Shown here: positions 32,304 to 41,357 of the stretch, piece after piece
Layout of the letters: each line of letters starts with the position of its first letter
Position numbering within the stretch: the first letter of the stretch is position 1
DNA from: Erwinia rhapontici
GTDB lineage: Bacteria > Pseudomonadota > Gammaproteobacteria > Enterobacterales > Enterobacteriaceae
Direction: 5' to 3'
Assembly (NCBI RefSeq): GCF_012271765.1
Contig: NZ_VRKO01000016.1
Coordinates: forward strand, 434,001-498,000
DNA length: 64,000 nt
Notes under the pieces: generated by a model
Databases searched by the model: none
Seen by the model: the letters and a program-made list of their open reading frames with translations, nothing else
Told to the model about the DNA's origin: nothing
Made by a program: the position numbers and the translations under genes

Positions 32304-34433
32304 TTAGAAATCGTAACCCACGGTGGCGATCACGCTGCGTTCAGCCCCCACGTAACAGTTGGTGGTGCTGTAACAGGCGGCGATATAGTCACGACCAAAC
32401 AGGTTATTGGCATTGACCTGCACATAAGCCCCTTTCATGCTGCTGTTCCAGTCGCCCAGATTGGCACGTACAGAGGCGTCGACCAGCGTGACGGAGGGGA
32501 CCCGTGCGGTATTGTCGTCATTGGCCCACTGTTTACCGATGTAACGTACCCCGGCACCGGCACTGATGCCGTAGTCAAACTGATAGTGTGCCCAGGCAGA
32601 GGCCATCTGATTGGGTGTCAGCAGTGGCGTGTGGCCATCATTGCCGTCCTGCAACTCTTTATAACGTACGTGGTTCAGCGTATACCCGGCGATGGTGCTC
32701 AGACGCGGGGTCAGCTGATTACGTGCTTCCAGCTCAAGTCCCTGAGAGTGCACTTTCCCGGCGGGAATGTAGGTGGCGCTGGCAATATCGTTAGAATCAC
32801 GTGCCGCGACATCTTTCTGCGTCAGGTCATACACGGCAGCGGTGTACAGATCGCTGGTGCCCGGGGGCTGGTATTTCAAACCGGCTTCATACTGCTCAGA
32901 CGTAGACGGTTTCAGCAGGTTGCCGTCTTTGCCAGGAAGAATGGATGGCGTGACCGCCTGGCTGTAGCTGACGTAAGGCGACAGGCCGTTTTCAAAGGCA
33001 TACAACAGCGATGCGCGTCCGCTGATGTGATCATCCTGCAGACGATGTTTAACATCGGTGGTGTGATTATCCTGCTCTGACACCATGCGATCATAGCGGC
33101 CGGACAGCGTGGCATGCCAGCGATTCCATTCCAGCTCATCCTGCAAATAGACGCCGGACTGATAGTAGCGGCGAGTGGTGTTGTCCTGAGACGTGACCGT
33201 TACGCCGTGAGAGGCGGTGGCGCCGGTGAACGGATTAAGTGGGCTGGCACTCCCGTATCCGCTCCAGACATCGTTTTTATACTGATGGTATTCCGCACCT
33301 ACCACCAGCTTATGCGTCACGTCGCCAGTGGCGAAATCCGCTTCCAGCTGATTATCCGTTGACCAGGCATCCAGTGAACCGCGTGAGCCACTGTAGCCAC
33401 GTGCTAACTGGTCACTATCATCGATCCAGCCGTTCTGATACACCTGATCCAGTGCAACGCTGCTGTGCGTGTAGCTGGCATCAGAGCGCACTGCCCATGT
33501 CTCATTGAAGCGGTGCGAGAAGGCGTAGCTGTAAACCTGTTCACGCCGTTTGTACTGGTCAACGCTGCTTTCGCCTTCGTTGAAGCCATCCTTTAACCAT
33601 TTGCCATTATGCTGGGTCAGGTTACCGGAAAGCGGTGTGGAGCCGTGATAACCACCAGAGGGATCTTTTTGCAGGTAGGCACGCAGCAACAGGGAGGTGT
33701 CTTCTGACGGCTGCCACAGCAATGACGGCGAGATCGTGTAACGTTCTTCACGTGTATTGTCATACTGCGTATCGCTGGTGCGCGTCATGCCGATCAGGCG
33801 GAAGGCCCACTGGTCATTAATCGCATTGGTATAATCAAAGGCGGCCCCTTTGGTATTTTGTGTTCCACCGGTCAGACGGAAATGCCCTTCAGAGACAAAC
33901 TGCGGACGTTTCGAGGTCATATTCACCAGCCCGCCGGGAACGGTCTGACCATACAGCGCAGAGGAGGGACCTTTGATGATATCAAGGCGCTCAAGGAACC
34001 AGGGATCGACCTGCATAATATTATGGCTGCCGCCGTCGCTCATCAGGCGCATACCATCGAGGAACAGATTATCGACATCGCCGCCGTGGAAGCCACGCAG
34101 GGCAACGGTGTCAAAACGGGTGGCACCCCCACTGAAGTTAGAAAACACCCCTGGCGTATAATTCAGCGCCTGGCCAACGGTATTGGCGGCCTGATCGTCA
34201 ATCTGCTGGCGGGTGACGACAGACACCGACTGACCGGTGGTGATCAGCGGCTGATCGGTTTTGCTGGCGCCGGTAGACGTGGTCGCGTTGTAGCCACGCG
34301 TTGGTGAATCGGCGGTCTCCGCGGGCGCTGCCGTCACCACCATCTGGCTGTCAGCAGCGAAAGTCATGCCAGGGGCGGTCATCGCAATGGCGCAGCACAG
34401 CACCGATCGCTTCAGGTTAAAAACCAGAGTCAT
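32304..34433 (-). CDS. TonB-dependent siderophore receptor (FoxA/FhuA type)
   Basis: 709 residues with signal peptide (cleaved near AMTAPGMTFA-A), plug domain 'QPLITTGQSVSVVTRQQIDD ... LDGMRLMSDGGSHNIMQVDP', and a 22-strand barrel ending in aromatic Phe. The C-terminal 'ACYSTTNCYVGAERSV' with two cysteines is typical of FhuA/FoxA-like hydroxamate receptors, and the length fits ferrioxamine receptor FoxA. It sits between ymgE and treA, where E. coli has no such gene, and has a clear Fur box. Confidence 0.85.
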   Translation of the reverse strand: MTLVFNLKRSVLCCAIAMTAPGMTFAADSQMVVTAAPAETADSPTRGYNATTSTGASKTDQPLITTGQSVSVVTRQQIDDQAANTVGQALNYTPGVFSNFSGGATRFDTVALRGFHGGDVDNLFLDGMRLMSDGGSHNIMQVDPWFLERLDIIKGPSSALYGQTVPGGLVNMTSKRPQFVSEGHFRLTGGTQNTKGAAFDYTNAINDQWAFRLIGMTRTSDTQYDNTREERYTISPSLLWQPSEDTSLLLRAYLQKDPSGGYHGSTPLSGNLTQHNGKWLKDGFNEGESSVDQYKRREQVYSYAFSHRFNETWAVRSDASYTHSSVALDQVYQNGWIDDSDQLARGYSGSRGSLDAWSTDNQLEADFATGDVTHKLVVGAEYHQYKNDVWSGYGSASPLNPFTGATASHGVTVTSQDNTTRRYYQSGVYLQDELEWNRWHATLSGRYDRMVSEQDNHTTDVKHRLQDDHISGRASLLYAFENGLSPYVSYSQAVTPSILPGKDGNLLKPSTSEQYEAGLKYQPPGTSDLYTAAVYDLTQKDVAARDSNDIASATYIPAGKVHSQGLELEARNQLTPRLSTIAGYTLNHVRYKELQDGNDGHTPLLTPNQMASAWAHYQFDYGISAGAGVRYIGKQWANDDNTARVPSVTLVDASVRANLGDWNSSMKGAYVQVNANNLFGRDYIAACYSTTNCYVGAERSVIATVGYDF

Positions 34434-34524
34434 CTTCTTTCCTTGTAGGGTGGATCGAGGGAACTGAAAGCCGATCAGATCCCTCGGGAAAAGGCATTCT
34501 TACATAAAAGTAACAAAATATGAG

Positions 34525-34546
34525 AATAACAATGAGAATTGTTATT
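34525..34546 (-). promoter_or_regulatory. Fur box of the siderophore receptor
   Basis: Perfect inverted repeat AATAACAAT GAGA ATTGTTATT, about 90 bases upstream of the receptor start, close to the Fur consensus. Iron limitation should derepress the receptor. Confidence 0.8.
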
Positions 34547-34648
34547 GTTATCGTTGATTTTTTCAAGCGTAAATTTTATTTCAGTATCGGAAGGTGTCTG
34601 GTGGGCTGCGGAGTCTGGCAGCGTGAGGTGAGGGGGGCCGGGAACGAT

Positions 34649-34673
34649 AAAAAAAGGCGGCACAAAGGCCGCC
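34649..34673 (-). terminator. Rho-independent terminator of treA
   Basis: GGCGGC...GCCGCC stem with a T-run on the minus strand, about 20 bases after the treA stop. Confidence 0.8.
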
Positions 34674-34692
34674 CGGTCAGGGTTAATGCAGG

Positions 34693-36375
34693 TTAAGGTG
34701 CTGGTTTAGCCGTGCTGATATCCCCCACATTATTACAGGTCACGCCTTTAGGGCAGTAAAGATCCATTAATTTCAGCGTTACGCCATTGGTCCAGCCAAA
34801 GCCATCCTGCAACGGATATTCGCCGCCACCGCCGCCGCCCAGCCCTTTACCTTCGACAACGTATTTCTCGACCAGCTTGTGTTCTTTATCGTAGGTGGCC
34901 TGCACGTTTTGCAGGAAGCGCATACCGATCTCTTTCGCCAGGTCCTGCTTACCATAGTGATTCAGCCCCTCAACGGCGGCCCACTGCAACGGTGCCCAGC
35001 CGTTAGGCGCATCCCACTGCTGGCCGTTGTTGACGGTGGTGGTCACCAGGCCACCTTCTTTCAGCAACTGCGCTTTCACGGCGCTGGCCGTACGGTTAGC
35101 GTGATCGTCCGTCGCGGCCTGCACATAGAGCGGGAACAGCGTGGCGGCGGTTAACTGCGGACGGACCTGCGCTTTCTGCCAGTCATAGTCGGCATACCAG
35201 CCCTGTTTCTCATCCCACAGATAGCGGTTGATCGCGTCACGACGCTGTGTGGCACGCTCGGCCAGACGCTTGCTGGCACCTTCATTTTTCGCCACCTGGT
35301 AAGCGTGGGCGAGGGTATTCTCCAGGTGGAACATCAGGGCATTCAGGTCCACCGGGACAATGCGGGTGGTATGAATGGTAGCCAGATCACCCGGTTTATC
35401 GAACCAGCGAGAACTGAAGTCCCAGCCCGATGCGGCCCCGGCTCGCAGGTCGCGATACAGCCCGGCTTTATCGCGCGACGGGGCTTTCCCGGCGGTGGCG
35501 ATATCGTCCATCCAGGATTCGGTACGCGGCACATCGCGGGCATCCCAGTAGCGGTTGAGCACGGTGCCATCTTTAAGCTTCACGACACGTTTGCTGGCCG
35601 ATCCGGCGGCTAACGTGCTGCTGTCGGCATCGGCCATCCAGTAGTTGTACTCTTTCTCCAGCTGCGGCAGATATTTGCTGTAGACCGCTTCACCCTCATG
35701 TTTTGCCAGCAGATCGACCATCATACTGAAGAACGGCGGCTGCGAGCGGCTGAGATAGTAGCTGCGGTTACCGTTGGGGATATGGCCGTATTTATCCAGC
35801 TCAGAGGCAAAGTTATCGACCATATCCTGCACCCGATCCCAGTGACCGCTTTCCGCCAGCCCCAGCATGGTGAAGTAGCTGTCCCAGTAATACACTTCGC
35901 GGAAGCGCCCACCCGGCACCACATAAGGCTTCGGCAGCGGCAGCAGTGAATCCCACTGATTGGCCTGACTGGCGGAACGCGTCAGCACGGGCCACAGGCC
36001 GTTGATATGTTCACGCAGGCTCTGACCAGCGGGTGGAACATATTTCTCCCCCTCTGCGGGCAGGATAAAATTCGTGGCAACAAACCGCTTTAAATCGAAA
36101 TTGCGCTGCATTTTCTGCATTTGCCAGTCGGTAAGAATGGCGGTCGGGTCCTGTTTCGGCACGGCATCAGCAAAGGTTTTCTGGTCGGGGAAAATTTTTG
36201 CCGCCTGCACCGCGTGGAACAACGGCCCGAGCCGGATGTCCGGTGGCTGCGGGTTACTGCTCAGCATACGTTGATTATCTTCCGCCTGCAGCGTGAAGCT
36301 GGCGGTCAGCGCGGCGGTGAGCAGCAGGGGGGTAAACAGGCGTGTATTCCATTGACGTTGTTCGACTCTTCTCAT
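34693..36375 (-). CDS. treA: Periplasmic alpha,alpha-trehalase
   Basis: 560 residues of GH37. Signal peptide ([16 protein letters not shown]). The trehalase signatures '[20 protein letters not shown]' and '[14 protein letters not shown]' are both present, and the GH37 '[20 protein letters not shown]' loop is near the end. It splits trehalose into two glucose units in the periplasm under osmotic stress. Length matches E. coli TreA. Confidence 0.96.
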   Translation of the reverse strand: MRRVEQRQWNTRLFTPLLLTAALTASFTLQAEDNQRMLSSNPQPPDIRLGPLFHAVQAAKIFPDQKTFADAVPKQDPTAILTDWQMQKMQRNFDLKRFVATNFILPAEGEKYVPPAGQSLREHINGLWPVLTRSASQANQWDSLLPLPKPYVVPGGRFREVYYWDSYFTMLGLAESGHWDRVQDMVDNFASELDKYGHIPNGNRSYYLSRSQPPFFSMMVDLLAKHEGEAVYSKYLPQLEKEYNYWMADADSSTLAAGSASKRVVKLKDGTVLNRYWDARDVPRTESWMDDIATAGKAPSRDKAGLYRDLRAGAASGWDFSSRWFDKPGDLATIHTTRIVPVDLNALMFHLENTLAHAYQVAKNEGASKRLAERATQRRDAINRYLWDEKQGWYADYDWQKAQVRPQLTAATLFPLYVQAATDDHANRTASAVKAQLLKEGGLVTTTVNNGQQWDAPNGWAPLQWAAVEGLNHYGKQDLAKEIGMRFLQNVQATYDKEHKLVEKYVVEGKGLGGGGGGEYPLQDGFGWTNGVTLKLMDLYCPKGVTCNNVGDISTAKPAP

Positions 36376-36550
36376 TAGCCATTCTCCATGTCCAGACCAT
36401 GCATGATCTGTAAGTAGTTGAGCAGATTAAAACTTTAGTCGAATTTAACGAAAGGGTAAGGGATCGAAGGGGCAAAGTGTGAGTCAGGTAGGGGTTTTAA
36501 CACCACAATGCGCTGAATGTGGTCGAAAAAAATACAGCGGGAATGGCAGG

Positions 36551-36578
36551 AAAACACGGGGACTGGCAGGCCCCCGTG
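36551..36578 (-). terminator. Rho-independent terminator of argC
   Basis: On the minus strand CACGGGG, ten-base loop, CCCCGTG, then TTTT, about nine bases after the argC stop. Confidence 0.65.
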
Positions 36579-36586
36579 AGGCGATA

Positions 36587-37516
36587 TTACAGATTCACGC
36601 AGGTCTCTTCCGGCAGGCCAAGCATCAGATTCAGGTTCTGTACCGCAGCACCCGAGGCGCCTTTGCCGAGGTTATCCAGGCGAGCAACCAGAATGCTCTG
36701 GCGCTGCTGCGCATGGCTGAAGACAAACAGTTCCATATTATTGGTATTATTCAGCGCTTCCGGCAGCAGGTAAGGGGCAGTATCGGCGTCCAGGCTGTTC
36801 AGTGCGTTCACGTGAATAAACCGCTGGCCGTGATAGAAGTCAGCCAGCGCCTGCTGTAACGCTTCGCCATCCACATCATTCAGCGGAATAAACACCAGCA
36901 TACCCTGCGCATAATCACCGACGGATGGCTGGAAGATCGGCTTGCTGCTCAGCCCACTCCATGCCTGAATCTCTTTCAGGTGTTTATGATCAAAGCCCAG
37001 GCCGTAGGCGGCAAACCCGGTGCCTGCCTGCTGGTATTTTTCGATCATCGCTTTGCCGCCGCCGCTATAGCCGGATACGGCGTTAATCGCCAGCGGTTGA
37101 TCGGCTTTCAGCAGGCCGCTTTGGGTCAGCGGTGCGAGCAGGGCGATAGCGCCGGTAGCGTAGCAGCCCGGATTGGACACATGGCTGGCAGCACGAATTT
37201 TCTCGCGCTGGTCGGCCGCCAGTTCCGGCAGGCCATACACCCAACCTGCTTCTACGCGGTGCGCAGAACTGGCATCGAGTACGCGTGCACCCACGTCATC
37301 GGCCAGCGCGACGGCTTCACGTGCAGCAGCATCTGGCAGGCAAAGGATGCTGACATCCGCCTGTTTCATCAGCGCCTGGCGGGCAGCGGCATCTTTACGC
37401 TGCGCCTCATCAATGCTGAGCATTTCAATCTGAGGATGACGGGCCAACCGCTGCTGGATCTGTAACCCGGTGGTGCCTGCCTGACCATCGATAAACACGC
37501 GATATTTCTGACTCAT
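36587..37516 (-). CDS. argC: N-acetyl-gamma-glutamyl-phosphate reductase, type 2
   Basis: 309 residues. It has NAD(P)-binding 'FIDGQAGTTGLQIQQRL' and catalytic Cys in 'HVSNPGCYATGAIALLAPL', with 'AVSGYSGGGKAMIEKY' following. The short length and 'DGQAGTTGLQI' start mark AGPR type 2, unlike the ~334-residue type 1 ArgC of the standard enterobacterial argCBH operon. It catalyses the NADPH-dependent step to N-acetylglutamate semialdehyde in arginine synthesis. It is monocistronic here, so it is probably a second, separately acquired argC. Confidence 0.88.
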   Translation of the reverse strand: MSQKYRVFIDGQAGTTGLQIQQRLARHPQIEMLSIDEAQRKDAAARQALMKQADVSILCLPDAAAREAVALADDVGARVLDASSAHRVEAGWVYGLPELAADQREKIRAASHVSNPGCYATGAIALLAPLTQSGLLKADQPLAINAVSGYSGGGKAMIEKYQQAGTGFAAYGLGFDHKHLKEIQAWSGLSSKPIFQPSVGDYAQGMLVFIPLNDVDGEALQQALADFYHGQRFIHVNALNSLDADTAPYLLPEALNNTNNMELFVFSHAQQRQSILVARLDNLGKGASGAAVQNLNLMLGLPEETCVNL

Positions 37517-37644
37517 TACCGTCTCTGCCCTGACTTCGTAAAAAAAAGAGTGGTGAGAGTATGCGAGATTTAGGGCGAAGGGACAATAAAAAATGACTGA
37601 ATATCTGTTTTATTTGCATAATAAGTCATTATTGTTCGAGTGGA

Positions 37645-38322
37645 CAGGTCAACATCCTAAGGTCAACGTCTTAAGGTCAAGGGCGTTTCGCTTTCCCGCT
37701 GTCGCGGGCTGAGCGACAAGGGGCGGCCAGTCGCCGCCGCCCCTTGACCCCGGGCTTGCGGCAGGCGCTGCGCCCGTTTCACGGGTGCCTTCGTCAGTTC
37801 CGTTCACCGACGGACCACTCGTGACGGCACTTCCCTGTGCCGGCCCGAGCTTTCACCGCCGTCCTGGCGGTTCATCCTGGTTCACATCACTTCCTCAGCG
37901 CCGCTTAATTGCCGCCTCAACATCAAAACCAAAAACCTACAAGATTAAATAAAACCAACAAATACCAAAAATGGCTCTTTGGTATTTGGTTTATTTTTAG
38001 TCCGTCTTTGATTGTTCTTTTGACCTGGCCGTTGACCTTTTGAGCGGCAATTAAGCCTCGCCGAAGGAGGGCGGATTTCCAGGACGAGCCGACAGGACGT
38101 CGGCGAGAGGGTGAGCCGGGACAGGGATGTCCCGTCACGCCCGTTCCGGCAGGAAAACCGACCGACTGAGGGAACCCGCTTTAGCGGGCGATGCGCCTGC
38201 CGCAAGCCCGGGTTCCCAGGGCGGCGGCGACTGGCCGCCCTGGGTCGCTCAGCCCGCGCAGCGGGAAAGCGAAACGCCTTTGACCTTCAGACCTTGACCT
38301 TAAAAGCTTGACCAGACCTTTA
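37645..38322. repeat. Giant imperfect palindrome (about 660 bp)
   Basis: The left arm from 37645 (GGTCAA repeats, then GGGCGTTTCGCTTTCCCGCT) is mirrored by the right arm ending at 38322 (AGCGGGAAAGCGAAACGCC, then repeated TTGACC). Inner landmarks mirror too: GCTTAATTGCCGC near 37905 against GCGGCAATTAAGC near 38042, and a central hairpin AAATACCAAA/TTTGGTATTT at 37960-37987. All pairs centre close to 37975-37980. The outer arms are GC-rich, the centre AT-rich. No coding capacity is credible. It fills the argC-DUF3142 gap and looks like a large REP/ERIC-like intergenic element. Confidence 0.85.
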
Positions 38323-38328
38323 AGCCGA

Positions 38329-39048
38329 TCACCGATTCAACATAAACACCACGCTGCCGCGATACCACGGCGAAGCCAGCAGGTGCTGCTCATCCTGCTT
38401 ATCCCAGCGGCCGTTCTGCACCAGCCCCAGCCGGAAGGGAATGCGCAGCTCCGTCAGCGCCGGGAAGTAGTCGGCGTAGCGGTTCACCGTCTGGCGACCC
38501 TGATAGCTCTGGATCACCAGCTCATCCACCGGCAGCGCATTCAGCGTCGCCACGTTACCGGTTTTGGCCCAGTCCAGCAGCCCGGTGACGCCAAGGGCAT
38601 ACTCCGCAGGCAGCACCGTTCTCAAGCGTTGCAAAAACGCGCTGTACTGATCGAGGCGGTGGGTCGCGGCATCAAAATCAATCTGTATGCCGATCACCTG
38701 ATTGCCCGCCTGCGACCAGCGCTGTGCCAGCCGCACCATCCGTTCCAGCATCTCATCCGGCACCGCCAGTGTTTCCATTCGCACGGTGACCCAGATATGC
38801 GGAAACGTTAAGCGGCTCACCGGCAGGCCCATACGAATAAACACCGCCTGACCCTGCTGCGTCACCACTTCACCCTGATGCAGATACACGGTGTGAGCGG
38901 CTTTCAGCTCGGGTCCGGGGCGTACCCCCGACCAGAGCCAGAACGCCTGGTAATCGCTGGCATTAACCTGCTGTGCAGCACGAACCGGAAGGCCGCACAG
39001 GGCGGCCAGCAGGAGGCTTACCAGTAATACTTGAGCTTGTTTGCCCAC
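38329..39048 (-). CDS. DUF3142 protein, periplasmic
   Basis: 239 residues with a signal peptide (LLVSLLLAALCGLPVRAA). 'YQAFWLWSGVRPGPEL', 'VIGIQIDFDAATHRLDQYSA' and 'LGVTGLLDWAKTGN' are the TIM-barrel-like landmarks of DUF3142. Catalysis is unproven. It overlaps the end of the upstream 717-residue gene by 31 bases, so the two are translated in a coupled way and probably act together. Confidence 0.75.
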   Translation of the reverse strand: MGKQAQVLLVSLLLAALCGLPVRAAQQVNASDYQAFWLWSGVRPGPELKAAHTVYLHQGEVVTQQGQAVFIRMGLPVSRLTFPHIWVTVRMETLAVPDEMLERMVRLAQRWSQAGNQVIGIQIDFDAATHRLDQYSAFLQRLRTVLPAEYALGVTGLLDWAKTGNVATLNALPVDELVIQSYQGRQTVNRYADYFPALTELRIPFRLGLVQNGRWDKQDEQHLLASPWYRGSVVFMLNR

Positions 39049-41171
39049 GTGCTTCCCGGATACTGTTTTTTCAACTGAGTGAACCAGCGCTGGCGCTGTG
39101 TTTTATCGACCTCTTTGCCGCCGCAGTCGTTATAGCCTGACGGTGCGTAACACATGACGGCGCGGTACAACGCGTAGCTTTTATCTTCCGGTTCGGTTTT
39201 GCTGTTGCCGATCACCTGCTGATAATAGTGCTGGCGATCCGGCTGACCCGTGCGTTTCTCGGTCGTCACCGCGTTATCCAGCGTACCGTTACCGCCGCTG
39301 TCGGGCCAGGTGGTGACCGAAACGTTCGTGGTGCGGAAGAACTCGCTGAGGCAGTTCAGCGCATGGCTGTTGTCGGCGTGCTGGTTCAGTTGGGTGACCA
39401 CCGTTTCCAGCGTCGGGCAGGCGTAGCCTTTTTCAGTCTTTTCGCCCGTCCAGTCAAAGGCACTGAGCTGCACATCGGCAAATGCGTCAGTCACCACGGG
39501 CTGCGTAATATGCTGGCTCAGTTTGCGGTCCTGCAACCATTCGCCGTAGCGCGCCTCGGTCAAATCGCTGACCAGCAGGGTGTGCAAAGCAATGGTGCGT
39601 TCTTCATCGTTTGGCCCTTTGCTGGCCTGCTGACGTAGCAACTCTGGCGTCGCGCGAGTCTTCAGCACCAGCGAACGGTAGCGCAGGTTCGTCACCCGGC
39701 TGTCTGCGGCAAAAATCTGTGCCACTTCATTGCCGGAAACCAGCGCGGCCGCCAGTCGGGCCTGAACAAACTGCTGCTGTTCCGTGTCCTTACTCAGCGT
39801 TAACAGATGCGCCCAGTGGTCGCGAGCGGCGGGCCATTGTTGCTGCGCCATCAGCGCATCGCCATACAGCACCTGCTCGCTGAACGCGACAATGTTGCGG
39901 GCGGGCAGTTCGGTGATGGGTTTGATGTTAGCGATCACCGCAGGATAATCCCCGGTGCGGAACGACTGCATGACCGTCAGATAGTGCCAAAGCGGCAGCT
40001 TGCGTGCCTGGTCAAATGACGGCATCAGCGCATCAAGATACGCCTGGTCCACACAGGGCAGGCGCGGATTACACTCTTTGCTGCGCATCAGACGTAATGT
40101 CTGGGTAAAGGTCAGCAGCGGGGCGTTAGTGGCGCTGATAAACATCGCATCGCCGCTTTGATCTTTGCTTTGCAGCTTCAGATCGTTTTCTGCGATCAGC
40201 GCAACAATGTCATCATTATTCGTGGCCGCTTCCAGCGCCTCCTCATAGTGATCTGCCAGCAGGTCCCAATCCTCCCGATACCAGTCGATACGGCGTAGCA
40301 TGCTGTAGGCGGAGTGCGCATATTGCCCTTTGGGCCAGGCGGTCAGATAGGCCAGTGCTGCGGTACGCGCCTCAGTGGCGGCGTTTTTGTCGATCTTTTT
40401 GACATCGAAATCACCGTATTCACCGTTGGCATTCTCGCTGCTCTGGTTGAGTGCCGTGCGCATCAGCATATAACTGGCAGTTTCTGCCACCCACGGCTGT
40501 TTTGCCGTTTGCAGCGCCGTGAAGGTCTGCGCGGCAGCCGGATAGTCGCCCTGATAGAAGTCGCTGGCGGCCAGCAGATAATCACGGAAGGCGCGTGCCG
40601 ATGATCCTTCAGCATAATCCAATGCCCCCGTCTGCTGGCGGTATTCAGCGCTATCAGACAGTGACATACGGGCAGTGGCCAGTGCCTGGCGCTGTTCTGC
40701 GCTTAGCGAGGTATCCGCCAGCAGTGCCCCGAAGAAAAGCGAAACGGTGGTCAGCGTATAAGAGACAAAACGATTTTCCTCTTCGCCGGGCGCCATCGGG
40801 GTAACTTTAAGAATGCTGTCGTTCAGACCCAGCGCGGCAATCTGATTTTGCAGTGTTGCAGACAGGGTATCTTCGGTAGCAGCAGGGCTGGCAGCGGCAG
40901 GAGCGGCATCATCATGGTAGCCGAAATAGAACGAGCGGCTGCGCGTCATATCTTGCGGTATGGGCTGCGACGTCAGGGTGACAGCTTTGGTTTCGCTGAC
41001 CAGGCGTAGCAGGTTGTCACGGGTGTCGTTGGTCACGTCCAGCACAGGAGGGCTGACAATAAAACAGTCTTTACTGCCCCACATACAGGCCTCGATATCT
41101 GAAGAGGCAAACGTCTGGAAACTGGCGGTTAATGACGCCAGCACGGTCAGGGCAATCCTTGATTTACGCAT
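39018..41171 (-). CDS. Large periplasmic protein of unknown function, helical-repeat type
   Basis: 717 residues with a signal peptide (ALTVLASLTASFQTFAS). The mature protein is mainly alpha-helical with TPR-like pairs (for example AASDFYQGDYPAAAQTFTAL and TGDYPAVIANIKPI), with paired cysteines (CMWGSKDC, CNPRLPC, CYAPSGYNDC). I do not recognise a family. The coupled DUF3142 partner suggests a two-protein periplasmic complex. Confidence 0.7.
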   Translation of the reverse strand: MRKSRIALTVLASLTASFQTFASSDIEACMWGSKDCFIVSPPVLDVTNDTRDNLLRLVSETKAVTLTSQPIPQDMTRSRSFYFGYHDDAAPAAASPAATEDTLSATLQNQIAALGLNDSILKVTPMAPGEEENRFVSYTLTTVSLFFGALLADTSLSAEQRQALATARMSLSDSAEYRQQTGALDYAEGSSARAFRDYLLAASDFYQGDYPAAAQTFTALQTAKQPWVAETASYMLMRTALNQSSENANGEYGDFDVKKIDKNAATEARTAALAYLTAWPKGQYAHSAYSMLRRIDWYREDWDLLADHYEEALEAATNNDDIVALIAENDLKLQSKDQSGDAMFISATNAPLLTFTQTLRLMRSKECNPRLPCVDQAYLDALMPSFDQARKLPLWHYLTVMQSFRTGDYPAVIANIKPITELPARNIVAFSEQVLYGDALMAQQQWPAARDHWAHLLTLSKDTEQQQFVQARLAAALVSGNEVAQIFAADSRVTNLRYRSLVLKTRATPELLRQQASKGPNDEERTIALHTLLVSDLTEARYGEWLQDRKLSQHITQPVVTDAFADVQLSAFDWTGEKTEKGYACPTLETVVTQLNQHADNSHALNCLSEFFRTTNVSVTTWPDSGGNGTLDNAVTTEKRTGQPDRQHYYQQVIGNSKTEPEDKSYALYRAVMCYAPSGYNDCGGKEVDKTQRQRWFTQLKKQYPGSTWANKLKYYW

Positions 41172-41357
41172 AATCCTTTTCCGGCAGATGATGAAGCGTT
41201 GATAAGCCGGCGAATTCTAAGCTGAAAACGGGCTTTTCATCAATGGCATTGCTGCTATCTCACCTCATCGCCACTGAGTGGGATGAGGTGATGCGCGTTA
41301 TCCGACTATTTTCGGCCCATTATGCAGTCTCAGCACGCCGGGCCGCTCACTCCGTTG

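Noticed and set aside
37590-37640. ARG boxes upstream of argC
   Set aside because: AT-rich blocks with partial TGAATA similarity are present, but no clean tandem pair could be read, so no operator is claimed.
37923-38311. Short open frames on both strands inside the large palindrome
   Set aside because: They are basic, low-complexity frames that follow from the inverted repeat, with no ribosome sites or recognisable protein features.
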